Positions 1-5,877 are shown, counted from the stretch's first letter. The stretch: DNA of 10,708 nucleotides from Gemmataceae bacterium (GCA_025056835.1 JANWVS010000028.1:1-10708), one strand, 5' to 3'. The notes: generated by a model from the sequence alone, not told the origin. Program-made: numbers and translations.

Positions 1-281
1 CGTTCGGAGAAACTCTCGGCGGTGGTTTCGTCGCTGGTACGAAAAACCGCGATTTCGCTTACAGCTGGATCGGTTGCGGTGCTCTAGCCACGGCGTGGGG
101 ATTGGCCCCTGAGAATGCCCCGACCTGGTATCAATTCAGCAGCAATCACCCAATCGTTCAGTTTGCCAACGCCGACGGTTCGGTCCGCGGTGTGCGGCGC
201 TCAGCGGTCTACGCGAGTTACATCTATGCGAGCAGCTGGGGCGAGGGCTTCACCTACAATCCTGACGACGTAGGCCAGTAG
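1..281 (+). CDS. DUF1559-type pseudopilin-like protein, C-terminal part (5' end outside window)
   Basis: Reading from base 3 gives 92 codons before the TAG stop at 279-281; the gene begins left of the window. The visible part has an aromatic/glycine-rich stretch, then FSSNHP followed by FANADGSVR. This matches the C-terminal 'H-X9-DG' region of DUF1559 proteins, a very large planctomycete family with type IV pilin-like N-termini that are thought to be exported or assembled like pseudopilins. The spacing here is H-X8-DG, one residue shorter than the name of the motif. The N-terminal methylation motif cannot be checked because it is outside the window. The function of DUF1559 proteins is largely unknown. 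Family assignment is fairly secure from the motif and the overall texture, but it rests on only about 90 residues. Confidence 0.8.
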   Translation, partial: FGETLGGGFVAGTKNRDFAYSWIGCGALATAWGLAPENAPTWYQFSSNHPIVQFANADGSVRGVRRSAVYASYIYASSWGEGFTYNPDDVGQ

Positions 282-282
282 C

Positions 283-297
283 CGAGCCGATGGCTCG
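283..297 (+). other. Small hairpin just after the DUF1559 stop codon
   Basis: CGAGCC and GGCTCG (6 bp) flank a 3-base loop, starting one base after the stop codon. No T-run follows. It may help mRNA 3'-end stability or act with the larger hairpin downstream. Seen directly in sequence; the role is inferred. Confidence 0.4.
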
Positions 298-316
298 CTT
301 AAGTTGTAAAATCTCG

Positions 317-360
317 GAGACTTCCGAAGTCGGTTGACCGCCGGGTTCGGAAGTCTCTTT
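317..360 (+). terminator. Probable rho-independent terminator of the DUF1559 gene
   Basis: GAGACTTCCGAA (317-328) and its exact reverse complement TTCGGAAGTCTC (346-357) form a perfect 12-bp stem with a 17-base loop. TTT follows at 358-360. The T-tract is short, so termination may be partial, letting some transcripts run on into the lipoprotein gene at 391. Confidence 0.6.
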
Positions 361-363
361 ACT
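334..363 (+). promoter_or_regulatory. Possible sigma-70-type promoter for the small lipoprotein gene
   Basis: TTGACC at 334-339, an 18-base spacer, then TTTACT at 358-363 resemble a -35/-10 pair (5/6 and 4/6 matches). Transcription would begin near 370, about 20 bases before the ATG at 391. The -35 lies in the loop of the upstream terminator hairpin. Short motifs of this kind occur by chance, so this is tentative. Confidence 0.3.
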
Positions 364-390
364 ATCCGCTTCGGTACTCAGAGGTTGTTT

Positions 391-552
391 ATGATTCGCT
401 GGTTTTGTGTCCCGGCTCTCGGTGTTGCGTTGCTGTTGGCAACGGGTTGCAGCGGCGACAGTTCCAAGTCCACGACGCCGCCCCCCAAAGAGAAAGGTAC
501 GTCGATCCAACCCCCGCCGCCTCCGCCCCCGCCTCCGCCGCCCGGAAAGTAA
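391..552 (+). CDS. Small lipoprotein with an 11-proline C-terminal tail
   Basis: A 53-residue protein. Residues 1-20 form a lipoprotein signal peptide: Arg3, a hydrophobic core (VPALGVALLLA) and the lipobox ATGC with lipidated Cys20. After it comes a short Ser/Thr/Lys-rich linker and 11 consecutive prolines (41-51) ending in GK. The proline codons are mixed (CCC, CCG, CCT), so this is selected protein sequence or an old expansion rather than a fresh homopolymer. The start at 391 is preferred over the in-frame ATG at 334 because GAGG lies six bases upstream and because it gives a clean signal peptide. The mature protein would be a lipid anchor with a rigid polyproline-II rod of roughly 33 residues. 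No family is recognised. It follows the DUF1559 gene on the same strand, an arrangement suggestive of a small accessory lipoprotein. Confidence 0.75.
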   Translation: MIRWFCVPALGVALLLATGCSGDSSKSTTPPPKEKGTSIQPPPPPPPPPPPGK

Positions 553-566
553 ATTGCACACAACAG

Positions 567-595
567 CGAGCCATGTTGCTCGTCAACATGGCTCG
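567..595. terminator. Strong hairpin between convergent genes (possible bidirectional terminator)
   Basis: CGAGCCATGTTG (567-578) and CAACATGGCTCG (584-595) form a perfect 12-bp stem with a 5-base loop. It sits between the lipoprotein stop (552) and the subtilase stop (629, minus strand). Neither side has a good T-tract, so factor-independent termination may be inefficient; it may instead protect 3' ends. Confidence 0.5.
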
Positions 596-628
596 TCAAT
601 CGTGATGGGCTGTGGCGACGTTGATTCT

Positions 629-3175
629 TCACTTGACACGCACGATAAAAGTACGGCGGACCGTTGCCGAACCATCGCTGACTTCGGCTTCCAGCATCAG
701 CACACCCACGAATTTTGCCGGCGGCACAATGGTCAACCGATTGCCGACGATTTTGATTTCCGCTACCGGCGGCGTTTCCGGCTTCGCGTTCCATAAAAGC
801 TCTGGACGAGCGTAATAGGAGGCGTCCAATTTGGCCACGAGATTGGTCGTGCTCATCGTTTCGGCACGGGTGGCACCGCGGCGACGTACTTCGCCGTTGG
901 GAAGGATGCAGTACCAATTCGCGTCGTAGCCGGCTTCGCTGCCGCTAAGCAGCCATTTTTCTTTGAGGCCCTGGAAATTCTGAAAATACGAGCCGGCGTA
1001 ATTCAAGTCCAAGCGTTGATCCAGTTCGTAGGCCTTGGCATTGGCGGGTAAGACCCGGGCGGAGTAAGTCAGCGGATCGCCGTTCGGATCGAAGGCCTTG
1101 AGAGTGATGGTCGCCTGTTGCCCGCGCTTAAGGGTCACGTCGCCGATCGGACCAAGTGTCGGTGCGGCATTTTCGATGGTGACGATAAATGAAGTCGTGG
1201 CGACATTGACCCCGTCTGAGGCGGCAACTTCGACTTGAAACGATCCGCGGGCGTTGGACGACGGCTTAATTGTGAGCCGATTGTCTTGAAGCGCGAGGCC
1301 GACGGCCGGCGCCTGGCTGTTGCTGATGGCGACTACGGTAGCGCTATAGCTCACCAGCGAACCTTCGGGGTCAACGGCGTGCAAAATGACAACGCGTTGT
1401 CCCTCCGACGGTTTCATTGTTTGATCGCTGATGGGCGTCCAAACCGGTGGTCGATTGCCGACGATCACTTCGAAAGTCCGCGTCGCCGTCGCCACGCCGT
1501 CGCAAACGGTCACGGCAACTTGGAACGTTCCCGCGAAGTTCGGCGCGGGGATGATCGTGAGGACGTTGCCTTCGAGCACGAGTCGCGCGGGCGGCGGCGC
1601 CGCCGGCTGAGCATTCCACAATTGGCTCGGTTCCGCATAAACGGAGGGGGCCAAGGTAGCGATTAAATTGTCGGGGTTGAGGGAGGTATTCATGGTCCCT
1701 GCCCAGCGTCGGAGCTGTCCGTTGGGCAGCAGACAGTACCAAGTGCCGTTCTGACTGCCGAGCCACTTTTCTTGGGCACCCCAGGCATTGAAATAGTAAT
1801 CGCCGAGATACCGTAGGCCGAGTTGCTCACGGAGTTGGTACAGTTGCGAATTTACACTGGTGACGAGGTGCGCCGCATAGGTCAAGGAGCGCCCTTGCGG
1901 AGGGATCGCTTGGAGCACGACGACGGCGCTGCCGCCCAAGGGAATCGACTGATCGGCAATCGGTGCCAAGGAAGGACGAACCAGGCCATTTTGGCCGACG
2001 ATGCTGCACAAGGCCGCATAAACATCGACGCGCTTGAACGACAAGCCGGTGTTGACGACGTTGTCATCTTCGTCATCGCCGTCGACAATGGTCATACCGC
2101 TGGCTTGTAAGGTGTTGAGAACCGCATCGACGCCGACCGGCAAACCGCGCTCGAGCAGTGCTTCGCGCACCAGGGCAGCGGCACCGGCCACAACCGGCGC
2201 TGCCATCGACGTGCCTGCCATGACCCGGTAACCGCCGTGCAGATACGTGCTCGTGATCATGCCACCGGGAGCGAGCAAACTCAAACCGGCGCTGCGTTGG
2301 CTGAAACTGGCGATGCGGTCCGGTCCCGTACTAAAATCGCGGGCGCCCGACATCCAACTGACCTGCCCCACGTCCTTGGCCCACACCGCGCCGACGGACA
2401 CGACGTCGGCACTAACCGCGGGGTATGAAAGGCCCGGTCGGCCACCGAAGGTGAAGAAGCTATTGCCCGCTGCCGCCGTCACAAGCACATCGCGATTGCG
2501 GAGAGCCGCCAGTTCATCGTCGAGGTAAGTAAACGGATTGGTCGTGTAATTGCCGCTGCCGAGTGAGAGATTGACGGCTACGATGTTGTACTGGGCCTGG
2601 TGCTGGATTACCCATTGCAAGGCGCGTTCAACGTCGCCGAACGAACCGCTGCCGGTGGCATCGAGCACTTTAAGGGCGATCAAGTTGGCTTCCGGCGCCA
2701 CACCGGAATGACTCGTACTCGAACCGGCGATAATCCCGGCGACGTGGGTTCCATGGCCGTCGTCGTCCATCGGATCGGCATCCTGGTTGACAAAATCGTA
2801 GCCGGCGACGACCCGCCTGCCCCAGCCGCCACCGAGATCGGGATGGTTGTAGTCGATGCCTGTGTCGATGACGGCGATGCTCGCTCCTCGGCCGCGATAA
2901 GCAAAATCGGCGAAGGCACGATCTAGGCCAATCAGCGAGCCGAAGCTTTGGTTGACCGTCTGGGGGACTGGACTGGCCTGGACCGAGGCATTGGCCAAGG
3001 GCACATCATCCACCGAAAAGCGTTGCTGTTGCCACTGTTCGTAGCTCAGCGTCGAAGGAGTCAGGCGATCTTCGAGGAGTTCGACTTGCAGCGTCGCCTG
3101 GGTTTTCTTGGCTTTTGTTTGGGCGCGCCCCGCAGCCGGGAGGATTCTCCCGTGCGGCCACCACTGAGAGAACAT
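629..3175 (-). CDS. Surface-type S8 subtilisin-like serine protease with LEDRLTPS motif and three cadherin/Ig-like repeats
   Basis: An 848-residue protease predicted to act outside the cytoplasm. Catalytic residues are visible: Asp104 (AVIDTGID), His141 (DGHGTHVAG), Ser323 (GTSMAAP) and oxyanion Asn238 (AAAGNS); the peptidase domain spans about 92-390. The N-terminus lacks an ordinary Sec signal but has LEDRLTPS at 34-41, a planctomycete N-terminal motif resembling LEPR-type domains. Only about 50 residues separate it from the catalytic domain, so no full I9 propeptide is evident. From about 400 to the end are three cadherin/Ig-like repeats (...L.YSA...LTI.P...G.F.V.V..SDG...TF.V.V). The first and third carry a nested module of about 80 residues. 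The start at 3175 is chosen over the upstream in-frame ATG at 3490: AAGGA lies eight bases before it, the LEDRLTPS distance is right, and a c-di-GMP riboswitch fills the space just upstream. The substrate is unknown. Confidence 0.92.
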   Translation of the reverse strand: MFSQWWPHGRILPAAGRAQTKAKKTQATLQVELLEDRLTPSTLSYEQWQQQRFSVDDVPLANASVQASPVPQTVNQSFGSLIGLDRAFADFAYRGRGASIAVIDTGIDYNHPDLGGGWGRRVVAGYDFVNQDADPMDDDGHGTHVAGIIAGSSTSHSGVAPEANLIALKVLDATGSGSFGDVERALQWVIQHQAQYNIVAVNLSLGSGNYTTNPFTYLDDELAALRNRDVLVTAAAGNSFFTFGGRPGLSYPAVSADVVSVGAVWAKDVGQVSWMSGARDFSTGPDRIASFSQRSAGLSLLAPGGMITSTYLHGGYRVMAGTSMAAPVVAGAAALVREALLERGLPVGVDAVLNTLQASGMTIVDGDDEDDNVVNTGLSFKRVDVYAALCSIVGQNGLVRPSLAPIADQSIPLGGSAVVVLQAIPPQGRSLTYAAHLVTSVNSQLYQLREQLGLRYLGDYYFNAWGAQEKWLGSQNGTWYCLLPNGQLRRWAGTMNTSLNPDNLIATLAPSVYAEPSQLWNAQPAAPPPARLVLEGNVLTIIPAPNFAGTFQVAVTVCDGVATATRTFEVIVGNRPPVWTPISDQTMKPSEGQRVVILHAVDPEGSLVSYSATVVAISNSQAPAVGLALQDNRLTIKPSSNARGSFQVEVAASDGVNVATTSFIVTIENAAPTLGPIGDVTLKRGQQATITLKAFDPNGDPLTYSARVLPANAKAYELDQRLDLNYAGSYFQNFQGLKEKWLLSGSEAGYDANWYCILPNGEVRRRGATRAETMSTTNLVAKLDASYYARPELLWNAKPETPPVAEIKIVGNRLTIVPPAKFVGVLMLEAEVSDGSATVRRTFIVRVK
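785..1039 (-). repeat. Copy 2 of the EKWL/WYC-LPNG module in the subtilase (residues 713-797)
   Basis: This segment encodes YELDQRLDL, GSYF.NF.GLKEKWL, NWYCILPNGEVRR, NLVAKLDASYYARPELLWNA in order. It aligns along its length with residues 442-522 (copy 1). It interrupts the third cadherin-like repeat between its LTYSA strand and its NRLTIVP strand. It is a protein-level repeat; DNA identity is only moderate. Confidence 0.8.
1610..1852 (-). repeat. Copy 1 of the EKWL/WYC-LPNG module in the subtilase (residues 442-522)
   Basis: This segment encodes YQLREQLGL, GDYYFNAWGAQEKWL, TWYCLLPNGQLRRW, NLIATLAPSVYAEPSQLWNA. It is the partner of the module at residues 713-797 and is inserted at the equivalent place in the first cadherin-like repeat. 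Repeat 2 (about 570-668) has no such insertion. Confidence 0.8.
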
Positions 3176-3179
3176 CTCG

Positions 3180-3290
3180 TGATTCCTTCGGTAACCTGGC
3201 AACCACCAGTCGCGTGGCTGGGAAAGCGCCCCTGTTGGCCCATGGCTTTGCGTCCCCACGTCGCCGTGGGTTTGCCGTTGTCGGGAATCA
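3180..3290 (-). ncRNA. Cyclic-di-GMP-I (GEMM-I) riboswitch controlling the subtilase
   Basis: Read on the minus strand, the three conserved blocks of the GEMM-I aptamer occur in order: GGCAAACC (3276-3269), GGGACGCAAAGCC (3256-3244) and GGTTACCG (3196-3189). Between the first two, CACG-GCGA-CGTG makes the P2 hairpin with a GNRA tetraloop. GGC/GCC closes P2. A third stem can be drawn using CAG/CTG (3234-3232 with 3209-3207) and TGG/CCA (3242-3240 with 3199-3197). The outer P1 stem is TGATTCC (3290-3284) with GGAATCA (3186-3180). Its 3' strand overlaps the AAGGA Shine-Dalgarno of the subtilase, whose ATG is at 3175. Known GEMM-I aptamers bind c-di-GMP and stabilise P1, so this arrangement predicts translational repression by the ligand. 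The class assignment is strong; the direction of control is inferred. A homology search with the Rfam GEMM model would be decisive. Confidence 0.9.
3184..3188 (-). promoter_or_regulatory. Ribosome binding site of the subtilase, embedded in riboswitch P1
   Basis: AAGGA lies eight bases upstream of the ATG at 3175-3173 and decides the start. Its GGA is part of the GGAATCA strand that pairs with TGATTCC at 3290-3284, so the site is accessible only when P1 is open. Confidence 0.75.
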
Positions 3291-3312
3291 GCGTTGTACC
3301 GATTCTGCGTCA

Positions 3313-3341
3313 AGCATAGGCTACGCGCACAACGCAGGCAA
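3313..3341 (-). promoter_or_regulatory. Candidate promoter for the riboswitch-subtilase transcript
   Basis: TTGCCT (3341-3336), a 17-base spacer and TATGCT (3318-3313) resemble a sigma-70 promoter (4/6 at each box). Transcription would start near 3306, about 16 bases before the riboswitch P1 stem, which is the position expected for a riboswitch leader. The sequence match alone is modest; the position adds support. Confidence 0.4.
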
Positions 3342-3554
3342 ACGCTAGGCTCGATACAAAACTCACGCGCGGTAAACTTCGACTGACTCCCTAGCTCCGT
3401 CGAGACAAACCGGTCATTGACGAACTTGTCGCGTCCCAGCCTGCTGACCGGCGGGCGAATGGCGCAGACACAGTGTCGCGTCGTCCGCACTATTGTATAG
3501 ACGTGCTAATGTGTCCACTTGCGCAGAGGAACAGAATAGCTCTCGCGATGCGAG

Positions 3555-3587
3555 GCAAAGAAAAGTGACTCGCAAAGAAAAGTGACT
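3555..3587. repeat. Two tandem copies of a 16-base unit with 17-base period
   Basis: GCAAAGAAAAGTGACT occurs at 3555-3570 and again, unchanged, at 3572-3587, one base apart. It lies downstream of the HtrA-like stop codon (minus strand) in non-coding sequence. On the minus strand the unit is T-rich (ACTTTTCTTTGC). Confidence 0.85.
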
Positions 3588-3613
3588 GACGTGTTGGGTG
3601 GAGACAAAAAAGG

Positions 3614-4741
3614 CTACTCGGCTTTTTGCCGCCGGGCTGCACTGGCCCAATCGGCCACGGTGGCTTCGACCGTGATCGTGGACCGGTCGCGCCAGAGCTG
3701 CAAGCGGATGCGTTGACCAGGGGGAAGGTTACTGATCAAGTTGATGAGATGGTGTTCATTGCGGATGGTGATCCCCTCCACGGCCAAGATGACGTCATTG
3801 CCGCGCAATCCCGCAGCGGCAGCCGGGGTGTCTGGGTAAACGCGCTCGACCAGCGCACCTTGCACGCGATCAAGGCCAAGTTTGGCGGCATCATGGGCGT
3901 CAAACCCCGGCGACAGCTGCAAGCCGAGGTAACCGCGCTGCACCGCTCCTTGGTTAAGCAGCTGATTCATGACGCGCTTGACGAGATTGATGGGAATGCT
4001 GAAAGCGACGCCGCTGTTGCTGCCATTGTGAGACGCGATGGCAGTGTTGATGCCGATGACGTCGCCGTTTAAGTCAACCAAGGGGCCACCGCTCGAGCCG
4101 GGATTGATGGCGGCGTCGGTCTGGAGGAATTCCTTGATGCGGATGGCGCTTCCGAGACTCACCTGGCCGCGATCGCGGGCGCTGATGATGCCATGCGTCA
4201 CCGACTGGTTGAGTCCGAAGGGGCTTCCGATCGCCAGGACCCACCGGCCGACCTTGGCGTGATCGCTGTTGCCCAAGCTGGCGGTCGGCAGTTTGTCGAC
4301 ATTGTCCAAAATCAGCAAAGCGATGTCGGTTTCCGGATCGGCCAAAACCTGGGACGGTCGCAAAATGCGGTTGTCGGCGGCGTGAATTGTGATTTGCTGC
4401 GGTGGAGCTTGACCGACCACATGGTAGTTAGTGATGACGACGTAGCCCGGGCGGTTTTCGACGCGAATGATGACGCCGGAACCTGCTTCCTCGACCGGTT
4501 TGCCCTTTGGGCCCGAGCCGGTGCCCGCTGGTTTCAGCGCTTCGACAGCGACCACTGCCGGTACCACACGGCTGGCCACTGCTTCAAATCGCTCGCTCAA
4601 GGCGAACAGCGGATCGCCGACCGCCGTCCCCTGCGGTTGGGCACTGACGGAACCTCCAAACCGCACCGGTCCACGCCAAATCGCGGAGCCGAACAACAGC
4701 AGGACCAAGCCAACGCCGAACGAGACCGCGAAACGTTTCAT
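3614..4741 (-). CDS. HtrA/Deg-type periplasmic serine protease with one PDZ domain
   Basis: A 375-residue protein. Residues 1-34 form an export signal or membrane anchor (MKRF, hydrophobic 8-22, possible cleavage after VSA at 34). The trypsin-like domain (about 45-255) has the catalytic triad His107 (TNYHVVG), Asp139 (DPETDIALL) and Ser217 (NPGSSGGPL). The motif before the serine is GSSGG rather than the common GNSGG. One PDZ domain (about 264-355) carries the YLGLQL carboxylate-binding-loop-like segment and AGLRGNDVILAV. The family degrades or processes misfolded envelope proteins; single-PDZ members resemble DegS-type architectures, but this protein has no evidence of being the regulatory DegS. 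The start at 4741 is preferred over 4891 because of the signal peptide and the AGGGA about ten bases upstream. It is downstream of the DksA-type gene and that gene's terminator, so it is probably transcribed on its own. Confidence 0.92.
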   Translation of the reverse strand: MKRFAVSFGVGLVLLLFGSAIWRGPVRFGGSVSAQPQGTAVGDPLFALSERFEAVASRVVPAVVAVEALKPAGTGSGPKGKPVEEAGSGVIIRVENRPGYVVITNYHVVGQAPPQQITIHAADNRILRPSQVLADPETDIALLILDNVDKLPTASLGNSDHAKVGRWVLAIGSPFGLNQSVTHGIISARDRGQVSLGSAIRIKEFLQTDAAINPGSSGGPLVDLNGDVIGINTAIASHNGSNSGVAFSIPINLVKRVMNQLLNQGAVQRGYLGLQLSPGFDAHDAAKLGLDRVQGALVERVYPDTPAAAAGLRGNDVILAVEGITIRNEHHLINLISNLPPGQRIRLQLWRDRSTITVEATVADWASAARRQKAE

Positions 4742-4771
4742 GCGCAATGAATCCCTACCAGAGGGCACTCC

Positions 4772-4777
4772 ATTGTA
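4772..4777 (-). promoter_or_regulatory. Candidate -10 element for the HtrA-like gene
   Basis: TACAAT on the minus strand (5/6 match to TATAAT) would start transcription near 4765, about 24 bases before the ATG at 4741. The corresponding -35 (CAACTT at 17-base spacing) is poor. Tentative. Confidence 0.3.
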
Positions 4778-4848
4778 ATCGGCGGCCGGCGAGAAAGTTG
4801 AGGAAATTCGAAGGAAAATTGTTACAAAGCGATGCGATGCGCCGGTAT

Positions 4849-4880
4849 AAAACGCAAAGCCCGCGCTCCCGCGCGGGCTC
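4849..4880 (-). terminator. Terminator of the TraR/DksA-family gene
   Basis: On the minus strand AGCCCGCGC (4879-4871) and GCGCGGGCT (4866-4858) form a 9-bp GC-rich stem with a 4-base loop. The T-rich stretch TTGCGTTTT follows. It lies 24 bases after the stop codon at 4904 and before the HtrA-like promoter region. This is a convincing intrinsic terminator. Confidence 0.8.
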
Positions 4881-4903
4881 AACGAACGCACCCCTCACAA
4901 CCG

Positions 4904-5359
4904 TTACCGGGCGGAAAAATCCATCTCCAGGTCAGACAGTTTGAGGTCGCGCTGGTTGTCGAATGAAATGTCGGAAACTCGGTCCCAATCGCCGCTGACC
5001 CGGTCGTTCCAGGTGCCGTGAGCTTCCATTTCACGTTGACACGCGATGCAAGTGGTGCTGAATGGCAACGCGTTCAGCCGCGCCACAGGAATTTTCTTTC
5101 CGCACGATTCGCAGATGCCATACGTACCGGCTTTCAGACGAGCGATGGCCCGCTCGATCTTGCGCAGTTCCCGGGACTCCAACTGGGCCAGTTGCGAATT
5201 GACTTCGCCGCTGCCGGTATCGAACGCCAAATCAGCCGAATCGCCGATCACGTCGCTGGTTCGCAGTTCATTTAAATCTCCGCCAAGCCGACGGCGTAAC
5301 TCATCGCGCCGTGCCAACAGGTTTTTATGGAGGCGGAGCAAGGCGTCTCGTCGTGCCAT
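4904..5359 (-). CDS. TraR/DksA-family zinc-finger transcription regulator
   Basis: A 151-residue cytoplasmic protein. An N-terminal helical region rich in Arg, Leu and Glu (1-77) would form the coiled coil that enters the RNA polymerase secondary channel. The tip motif DxxDxA is present as D40-S-A-D43-L-A45, as in DksA. The C-terminal zinc finger has Cys83, Cys86, Cys104 and Cys107 (C-X2-C-X17-C-X2-C). About 44 charged residues follow, longer than in classical DksA. DksA-type proteins modulate rRNA and stress promoters with ppGpp; planctomycetes usually carry several paralogues, so the target here is unknown. The start at 5359 is supported by AGGTGG six bases upstream. A terminator follows, so the gene is probably a single transcription unit. 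Confidence 0.88.
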   Translation of the reverse strand: MARRDALLRLHKNLLARRDELRRRLGGDLNELRTSDVIGDSADLAFDTGSGEVNSQLAQLESRELRKIERAIARLKAGTYGICESCGKKIPVARLNALPFSTTCIACQREMEAHGTWNDRVSGDWDRVSDISFDNQRDLKLSDLEMDFSAR

Positions 5360-5877
5360 GGCTCACCACCTTTCCCTTTTGCGTAAAACTCCGCTGGGGA
5401 TTCCCATTCATCCGGACTCATTAGCAATTGTCGTGCCGTTTCCCATAAAAACTCACTAAGCTCACCAATTTCCTAACCGCCGATTCATAGGACTGTTGCA
5501 CAATCGCCAAACCGCGCCGACGGTTACCCGGCGCTATCCTTCGCCCCCATAACTGCCCATTTCGGCTGCCACTGTATCAGAATCGTACAGTTGACTAGCT
5601 CGTCGGCAATTATACCTGACGGATATGGCTTGCGTCGGAGCTGCCGGGCCAAAACTTGAAAATCGTTTGCCTCTTTGGCCAACCCTCCGTAGATTCCACC
5701 GCTTCTCACGGCCTTTTCGGCACGACCATATTTCCTTGCGACTTAGCACAAGTCGAGCCATGCCGCAAGGTTACATCGTCGGCCGACTTGCGGTTGACGC
5801 CCCGTGGTCCGTTTGCCATCATTCGCGGCCCACGACTCGGCGGCGAAACGCACCAGGGCTCGTACCTACGACGACGC
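5360..5877. other. 518-base divergent intergenic spacer
   Basis: This lies between the DksA-type gene (minus) and the metallopeptidase (plus). It should hold promoters for both, but I see no convincing -35/-10 pair. TTGACT (5591-5596) and TATACC (5611-5616) are only 14 bases apart. A 6-bp hairpin GCGCCG/CGGCGC lies at 5514-5534. Open frames within it, including the in-frame upstream extension of the metallopeptidase to 5656, lack protein character. I see nothing else in it. Confidence 0.6.

Larger units (their letters stand above)
3176..3613 (-). other. 437-base intergenic region between the HtrA-like gene and the subtilase
   Basis: No credible gene lies here. The in-frame extension of the subtilase to 3490 has unlike composition and covers an RNA element. 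Contents in the direction of transcription: the weak 3' end of the HtrA-like gene (a 4-bp CGGC/GCCG hairpin over the last codons, then six T after the stop), a 17-base tandem duplication (3555-3587), an imperfect palindrome GACAC-A-GTGTC flanked by CGC/GCG (3463-3480), a candidate promoter (3313-3341), and the c-di-GMP-I riboswitch (3180-3290). Confidence 0.7.

Noticed and set aside
3291..3480. A second, tandem GEMM-type aptamer upstream of the first
   Set aside because: GCGTTTGCC and GGGACGCGAC fragments occur, but the conserved boxes are not in order and no GNRA-capped P2 can be drawn.
3463..3480. Palindrome GACAC-A-GTGTC with CGC/GCG flanks as an operator
   Set aside because: It is short and single-copy, lies far from the candidate promoter, and matches no regulator site I know; kept only as a note in the intergenic description.
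3176..3490. Extension of the subtilase to an in-frame ATG at 3490 (105 more residues)
   Set aside because: The extension has no signal peptide or domain, covers the GEMM-I riboswitch, and the 3175 start has its own Shine-Dalgarno and the usual distance to LEDRLTPS.
3414..3650. Minus-strand 78-codon frame across the end of the HtrA-like gene
   Set aside because: It overlaps the conserved HtrA C-terminus in another frame and includes the 17-base tandem repeat; it has no domain.
5272..5421. Minus-strand 49-codon frame (starts MSPDEWESPAEFYAKG) overlapping the start of the DksA-type gene
   Set aside because: The first part looks protein-like, but it has no ribosome binding site, runs into the DksA-type coding region in another frame, and no family is recognised.
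5656..5877. Extension of the metallopeptidase to a TTG at 5656
   Set aside because: The added 74 residues lack protein character and would bury the clear signal peptide that begins at 5878.
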